Assembly: GCA_039720395.1 (NCBI GenBank)
Contig: CM077829.1
Coordinates: 20,062,685-20,126,684 of the forward strand
Origin: Liquidambar formosana
Lineage: Eukaryota > Streptophyta > Magnoliopsida > Saxifragales > Altingiaceae
Length of the DNA stretch: 64,000 nt
Direction: 5' to 3'
The number at the start of each line of letters is the position of its first letter. Positions within the stretch are counted from its first letter, which is position 1. Shown one piece after another: positions 61,001 to 64,000 of this stretch. A program made the translations under genes and the position numbers. Under the pieces are notes generated by a model. It did no database searches. It saw nothing but the letters and a program-made list of their open reading frames with translations, and was not told the DNA's origin.

Positions 61001-64000
61001 TTATGGGTAAACCATGGTCAGATCTGACCTAACCAAAGCAGTTACCTGACCTCACATGGTCAGTCCGTACAGGTGGGTATAAAAAGAATACGATACAGCC
61101 TAATTTGGTAAGCTACAGTACCCTAATTCTCTGAGATTCATCTTCTTCCTTGCCTCATTCTCCCCACGACAGCTTTCTAACTTAAGCATTGGAGAGGGCA
61201 CGGCCAAAACCCACCTTGGCCTACCCTCTGACCCCTTTTTTTTCAAGCTTGTGATTGCAGGTCCAGGCGAGGGAGCAAGCTCCACCTTCAACACGTAGTT
61301 CGGGGAGCAGATTTTTTACCCCGTACACTTGTTGAAATACTTTTAACCCTCAATTTGACTGTAATGCCCTTTCTAAAGGTTGCTTATCTCTCTACTAGGT
61401 ATCTCACTATTGAAGCACTCTAAATTTGACAATTATTGGCATTCATTAGCTTATAAATAAATATGATTTATTTACATGTTAATCAATAACATCAATAATA
61501 TTAAAAGTATTTAAAACCCCCATCATTAATACATGTCAAATTAACAAACATGCCGTGGATGGTTTGTTCATTATGAAAGGATTAGTCTGGATCTAAAGGT
61601 TTAGGATACCTTTTATTTGGCAAATAATAATAGAGTAAATAAAATGAAAAAATAACAAACATGCGTTATCTTTCCTTGGAAACCCAAAAACATATTTCTA
61701 ATAGGTAGTTCTGTACATCACCATAAACCCAAGGTCATCAGTAGTCGTCATTCCATTTCCACCCTCAAAATATATTTCAATAATAATATTAATATTAATA
61801 TATATTTTTCAATTTGTGTAGGGGTGTGTGATGGAATTATTATAATTACAATAAAATGGATAAACCCAACAAATAAGTATAATAATACATATGGACCGTA
61901 TCCCAAGTAGTGAAAATGAAGACTGAAGAGAAACAAAGAGGGCCCAAAGAGAGACAAAACAAGAATGTTGGTTCAAGGACATAGCTGTTTTTTTAAAATA
62001 TAAATATGGGCAAACTTGCCTATCCAAAAGATTCATTAGAATGGAAAAACCTCTTCCCGTGCCTTTTATGTGAAGAGTTTATGTTCTCTTCTAAAAAAGG
62101 CCACACGTTCCCAGCTTCAGTGAATGAAGGATTAGGAACGTTCTTCGAAAAATTCAAAACCCTCATGCCTCATCTGCTCGTTTGCCCTTTCTATTGTGTT
62201 ATCATCACTTCGGATTTTTAAACAAAAGCTAAACCAACTTTCTTAAACGAAGTATTTGTTGGAAGTTGGAACGAATACAACCGGATTTTGGGCCATAGAT
62301 TATAACATAAGAAAACCAGTTAAGCGTCCTTGACAACCTTACCAAACACGGGCCAACTTATTTGGTCCTAGACTATAGCCAGTAAAACCAGTTTTGAGCC
62401 TTTCCAAACACCCCCTAAGAATGAATGGCTGAATGAGTTTTTTTTTTTTATTTTTTTGGATAAATCCTAGCTCCTTGGGCTTATTGTTCCCCCCCCCCCC
62501 TCCCCCCAAAAAAAAAAATAATAATAAATAAATAACACACTAGCTCATTGGGCTTATTTGTTCCAATGAAAGCTGTCTCTGACTTGAAAATTCATGTTTT
62601 GGTATGATATCCAATGCCAACAGCCTTGTAGTCCAGTGGCATTTCTATCCCACTTGCTGGCCAGAGGGGAGTTCTAGCTAGATTCAAGTCTTGAGTTTTT
62701 CGGTAGGTGAAAGCGCGGCACCCTATCCTGGCCTAAAGGATTGGGCATAGAGTTGTATACTCGTATACATATATATATGGATTGTTTATCCAAAAAAAAA
62801 AAAAAAAGTATTATATGTACATTATTGAATTAATGTGGCTAGAAACCTAAACTTTTTCTTGATGCAAATTGGGCCAGGCTGAGCCCAATCAACAGAAAGA
62901 AAAACATAATTCGTAGAATGTATGTTTGGTTCACATAAAAATAGATAGTATATATATATATATTACTATTATATCCATGTGAAGAGTGTTTGTTCTTGTT
63001 ATTTTTAGTTCGATCTCCTGAACTCCGTTATCTCATTTCCGCACAACATTATTGTTGCTATGCTGTGGTGACCGATTGCTAGGCTGTCAGCCTGTCACTG
63101 CTACTTGCCCATGCTGCCACTATTACTCATGCACTGTTATTACTATTCCTAGTATTGTAGTTTTTCTTGATAGGTGGTAGACTGAATTATCTAGAATTCA
63201 TATTTATTACAGCAAAAACTAATTAATGTCTATCACTGATAATTCTTTACAACACTCTATTAGAAAAGTTGGCAGATGTTCCATTTCCAACTTCTTATCG
63301 GGGTAATTGGGACTATGAATTTGTCATGATATATTATCTTCCTACATTTATGTAGGAGGAGACAATCCGTGAAACTATTGAAGATGTGGGATTCCAGGCT
63401 ACATTGATTCAAGATAAGATGAAGGAGAGGTCCTCTGAAGTATGCAGAATAAGTATAAATGGAATGACTTGCACTTCTTGCTCCACAACTGTTGAATCTG
63501 CTTTGCAAGCTATTCCTGGTGTACAAAAAGCCCAAGTTGCATTAGCAACTGAAGAAGCAGAAGTTCACTATGATCCAAAGATCTTGAGCTACAATCAGCT
63601 ACAGGAAACCATAGAACATACTGGATTTGAAGCTGTCCTGATTAGTACAGGGGAAGAGAGGAGCAAGATACATCTTAGAATTGAAGGGGTTCGGACAGAC
63701 AACTCAATGAGAATGCTTGAAAAATCTCTTCAAGCACTCCCAGGGGTGCAAGAAATAGACATGGATCGTTCAATTTATAAATTTTCCCTTTCTTACAAAC
63801 CAGATGTGACAGGACCTAGAGATTTTATTGAAGTGATCGAGTCAACTGGATCAGGGCGTTACAAGGCAATGATATATCCCGAAGACGGAGGAAGAGATGC
63901 TCATAGACAGGAGGAAATCAAGCAGTACTACAGATCCTTCCTATGGAGTTTGGTTTTTACAATTCCTGTGTTCTTAACTTCCATGGTCTTCATGTATATC
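48277..64000 (+). CDS. HMA5: Copper-transporting P1B-type ATPase, HMA5 type (5' portion; exon 1 48277-48555, exon 2 from 63356, continues past window)
   Basis: Exon 1 encodes MSNKFLTLACIRGNESLSPR..., a PHYPSMPKYPKG segment typical of HMA5 N-termini, then the first metal-binding domain with GMTCSACAGS (Cys-x-x-Cys binds Cu(I)). It ends at GTTAAC|GTAAGT. Exon 2 resumes in phase at ATGTAG|GAGGAG with EETIRETIEDVGFQATLI, completing that domain. A second HMA domain has GMTCTSCS; a third HMA-like fold without CxxC follows (IHLRIEGVRTDNSM...LQALPG), then YYRSFLWSLVFTIPVFLTSM, the first transmembrane segment. HMA5 exports or compartmentalises copper using ATP and is important for copper detoxification in roots and root-to-shoot transfer. 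The frame is clean. The 14.8-kb intron 1 contains a full LTR retrotransposon; without it the intron would be about 3.1 kb. Confidence 0.92.
48742..48776. repeat. (TTC)n microsatellite
   Basis: About eleven TTC units. Confidence 0.9.
49065..49100. repeat. (GAAA)n microsatellite
   Basis: About eight GAAA units following a poly-A run. Confidence 0.9.
49608..50313 (+). repeat. 5' LTR (706 bp)
   Basis: Begins TGTGTGGAAATAT and ends CCCCGTACA. TATAAAA at 50064-50070 marks the likely promoter. The motif CAGCTCGGG occurs three times in the U3 region (about 49638, 49733 and 49820), with a related CATCTCGGG at about 49849. Several CCATG.TCAG phrases follow near 49940-50050. Confidence 0.95.
50064..50070 (+). 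promoter_or_regulatory. TATA box of the Tat LTR
   Basis: TATAAAA about 456 bp into the LTR, with U3 direct repeats upstream and a plausible transcript start just downstream. Confidence 0.6.
50315..50333 (+). other. Primer binding site
   Basis: TTTGGCGCTGTCTGTGGGA directly follows the 5' LTR. Position and TGGCGC start fit a tRNA-primed Gypsy element; I do not assign the tRNA. Confidence 0.7.
50348..52933 (+). pseudogene. Tat gag-protease
   Basis: One frame from ATG 50348 with a single internal TGA at 51074-51076 and a terminal TAG at 52931-52933. The N-terminal part is low-complexity and basic (SRRSDHARRSNEDHPRPRS). The retrotransposon gag domain follows (DPDHHLNYYLQRMSLYAG, LKWWDKIPDESIDSWHELS, FRLGLRKPS). 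A zinc knuckle CSYHKDHGHRTEDC has the spacing C-x2-H-x4-H-x4-C, with His in place of the usual second Cys. The aspartic protease has VYVDNGALVNVMF, where the usual D-x-G-S reads DNGA, then YNVILGRHWIH. Gag packages the RNA and protease matures the polyprotein. The TGA is one transition from an Arg CGA codon. Confidence 0.85.
52934..56268 (+). pseudogene. Tat pol: RT, RNase H, second RNase H, integrase
   Basis: The frame continues directly from gag-protease after the TAG. RT: KKTGDWRVCIDFTDLNKACP, FDAYSGYHQIPM and YVDD at 53660-53671. First RNase H: about 54090-54460. Then a one-base frame change near the G-rich run 54508-54518. Second, archaeal-type RNase H: WDLKVDGASNAKGAGLGIVL to about 54950. 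Integrase: HEGSCGGHAGG...CSKCQMF zinc domain, then a TAG at 55405-55407 where Trp is expected in SP.PFAQWG, then the core with VATDYFTKWVEA, FVSDNGTQF and NGQAEATNK (D,D,E). It ends at 56266-56268. Three disruptions at most; otherwise full length. Confidence 0.88.
56391..56710. repeat. 105-bp tandem repeat, about three units, behind pol
   Basis: Units start with TGCCTAAGAATGGGC at 56391, 56496 and 56601. The first two are almost identical; the third diverges in its second half. Within each unit the phrase CCTAAGAATGGG recurs, so the unit itself grew from a shorter repeat. This is the usual place for tandem repeats in Tat elements. Confidence 0.9.
57006..59665 (-). pseudogene. Antisense gene of the Tat element: gypsy-type 'transposase' domain (PF04195-like) plus coiled coil
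   Basis: Read from 59665 down on the strand opposite pol. Exon 1 (to about 59140) starts MSSFYDIRENPAKVAEFRAL and has GGVRIPFPDLLNDFLLYCGI and GLNSFRIILGVHVLNQLLG, resembling the plant 'putative gypsy type transposon' domain. Exon 2 (about 59041-58165) has EEDIEKLLGCQVSQRCRSAE, an acidic stretch, then a Gln-rich, Pro-rich part. Exon 3 (about 58072-57911) has FKQLGNPMRLPADMEHFRKK. Exon 4 (57839-57006) is a long coiled coil (LEAELRKTKDAQDELAREKR) with an acidic tail ending GNSGEK. Introns have GT/AG signals on the minus strand. A G run at 58650-58663 shifts the frame, and TAA codons near 58501 and 58252 interrupt exon 2. Function unknown; antisense ORFs of this kind recur in Tat elements. Confidence 0.75.
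59666..60609 (-). promoter_or_regulatory. Candidate antisense promoter / 5' leader region of the Tat antisense gene
   Basis: Upstream of the antisense start codon, the minus strand has long CT-rich stretches (about 60400-60280) typical of plant 5' leaders. Overlapping minus-strand frames here have no recognisable domain. A transcript reading out of this region would oppose gag-pol RNA. Promoter assignment is inference from composition only. Confidence 0.3.
60610..60620 (+). other. Polypurine tract
   Basis: TTTGGGGCAAA directly before the 3' LTR start. Confidence 0.65.
60622..61327 (+). repeat. 3' LTR (706 bp)
   Basis: Same length as the 5' LTR with three single-base differences seen by eye: positions 60798, 60946 and 61179 read G, G and A against A, A and G. 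The LTR ends in TACA followed by the target duplication CTTGT. Confidence 0.95.
61333..63355 (+). other. HMA5 intron 1, right part
   Basis: AT-rich and non-coding, with poly-T and poly-C/A tracts near 62438-62518, a SINE-like element at 62622, and a (TA)n at about 62947-62963. Ends at the acceptor TTTATGTAG before exon 2. Confidence 0.7.
62622..62806 (+). mobile_element. SINE-like element in HMA5 intron 1
   Basis: Has an A-box-like TTGTAGTCCAGTGGCATT and, about 45 bp later, a B-box-like GATTCAAGTCTTGAG. After about 170 bp comes a 15-base A tail at 62792-62806. This is the layout of a tRNA-derived SINE. No certain target duplication found. Confidence 0.6.

Larger units (their letters stand above)
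49608..61327 (+). mobile_element. Ty3/Gypsy LTR retrotransposon, Tat lineage, structurally complete, in HMA5 intron 1
   Basis: Two 706-bp LTRs (49608-50313 and 60622-61327) differ at three positions by my reading, all A/G. They are flanked by CTTGT on both sides (49603-49607 and 61328-61332), a perfect 5-bp target duplication. Between them are a primer binding site, gag-protease, pol with RT, RNase H, second RNase H and integrase, a 105-bp tandem repeat, an antisense multi-exon gene and a polypurine tract. The double RNase H and antisense gene place it in Tat. The 11.7-kb element lies in the same orientation as HMA5. Stops in gag, pol and the antisense gene make it non-autonomous despite its youth. 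Confidence 0.95.

Noticed and set aside
48883..62417. Possible terminal inverted repeats of a large MITE (GGGCCTGTTTGG at 48884 and CCAAACACCCCC at about 62403) around the Tat insertion
   Set aside because: Only the TGTTTGG core matches clearly. Such phrases are frequent here (also 42563 and 49464), and no target duplication was found.
63356..64000. Apparent truncation of HMA5 after the first transmembrane segment
   Set aside because: The frame is open to the last base; the gene simply leaves the window.

Overview
This is a nuclear genomic window from a flowering plant, almost certainly a dicot. Both host genes have plant-type introns, the tRNA is an ordinary nuclear plant tRNA, and most of the DNA is plant transposable elements with AT-rich spacers, microsatellites and MITEs. 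Only two host protein genes are recognisable. An oxalate--CoA ligase gene (AAE3 type, four exons, minus strand, 2235-4369) is complete. The 5' end of a copper-transporting P1B-ATPase gene (HMA5 type, plus strand) starts at 48277 and runs off the right edge.

Layout: 1-1130, a decayed LINE on the minus strand; 2235-4369, AAE3; 4.7-10.7 kb, AT-rich spacer with a SINE-like element and a LINE RNase H scrap; 10711-11190, a MITE-like element; 11255-12599, a short Mutator-like element (MULE) followed by a 2.3-kb flank containing a damaged tRNA-Pro, ending at an N gap (14902-14907); 14908-24643, the 3' part of a Ty3/Gypsy Tat-lineage retrotransposon with an antisense gene, a 1.9-kb hairpin array and a 2.8-kb LTR; 24644-37247, a long MULE with a plant-mobile-domain (PMD) gene and a MuDR/FAR1-type transposase fused to an OTU-like domain, both broken by stops; 37248-39600, a second copy of the flank, with an intact tRNA-Pro(UGG); 39.7-42.5 kb, a cluster of foldback MITEs; 42.5-48 kb, spacer; 48277-64000, HMA5, whose 14.8-kb first intron holds a structurally complete, young Tat retrotransposon (49608-61327).

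Main points. (1) The Tat element at 14.9-24.6 kb carries about 41 short hairpins whose two arms change together from unit to unit. (2) The short and long MULEs share termini, a 9-bp target duplication and the downstream flank. They are therefore one insertion present twice, either a segmental duplication or, as I think more likely, two haplotypes joined in tandem across the N gap. (3) The long MULE combines a transposase-SWIM-OTU gene with a PMD gene and has many CCGAAC/GTTCGG hairpins. A foldback MITE at 40.8 kb has nearly the same terminal sequence. (4) The two Tat elements carry unrelated antisense genes in the same place between pol and the 3' LTR. (5) Most premature stops in these elements are explained by C-to-T or G-to-A change.

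All family assignments come from reading motifs by eye; no database search was possible. Splice sites are inferred from reading frame and GT/AG signals.
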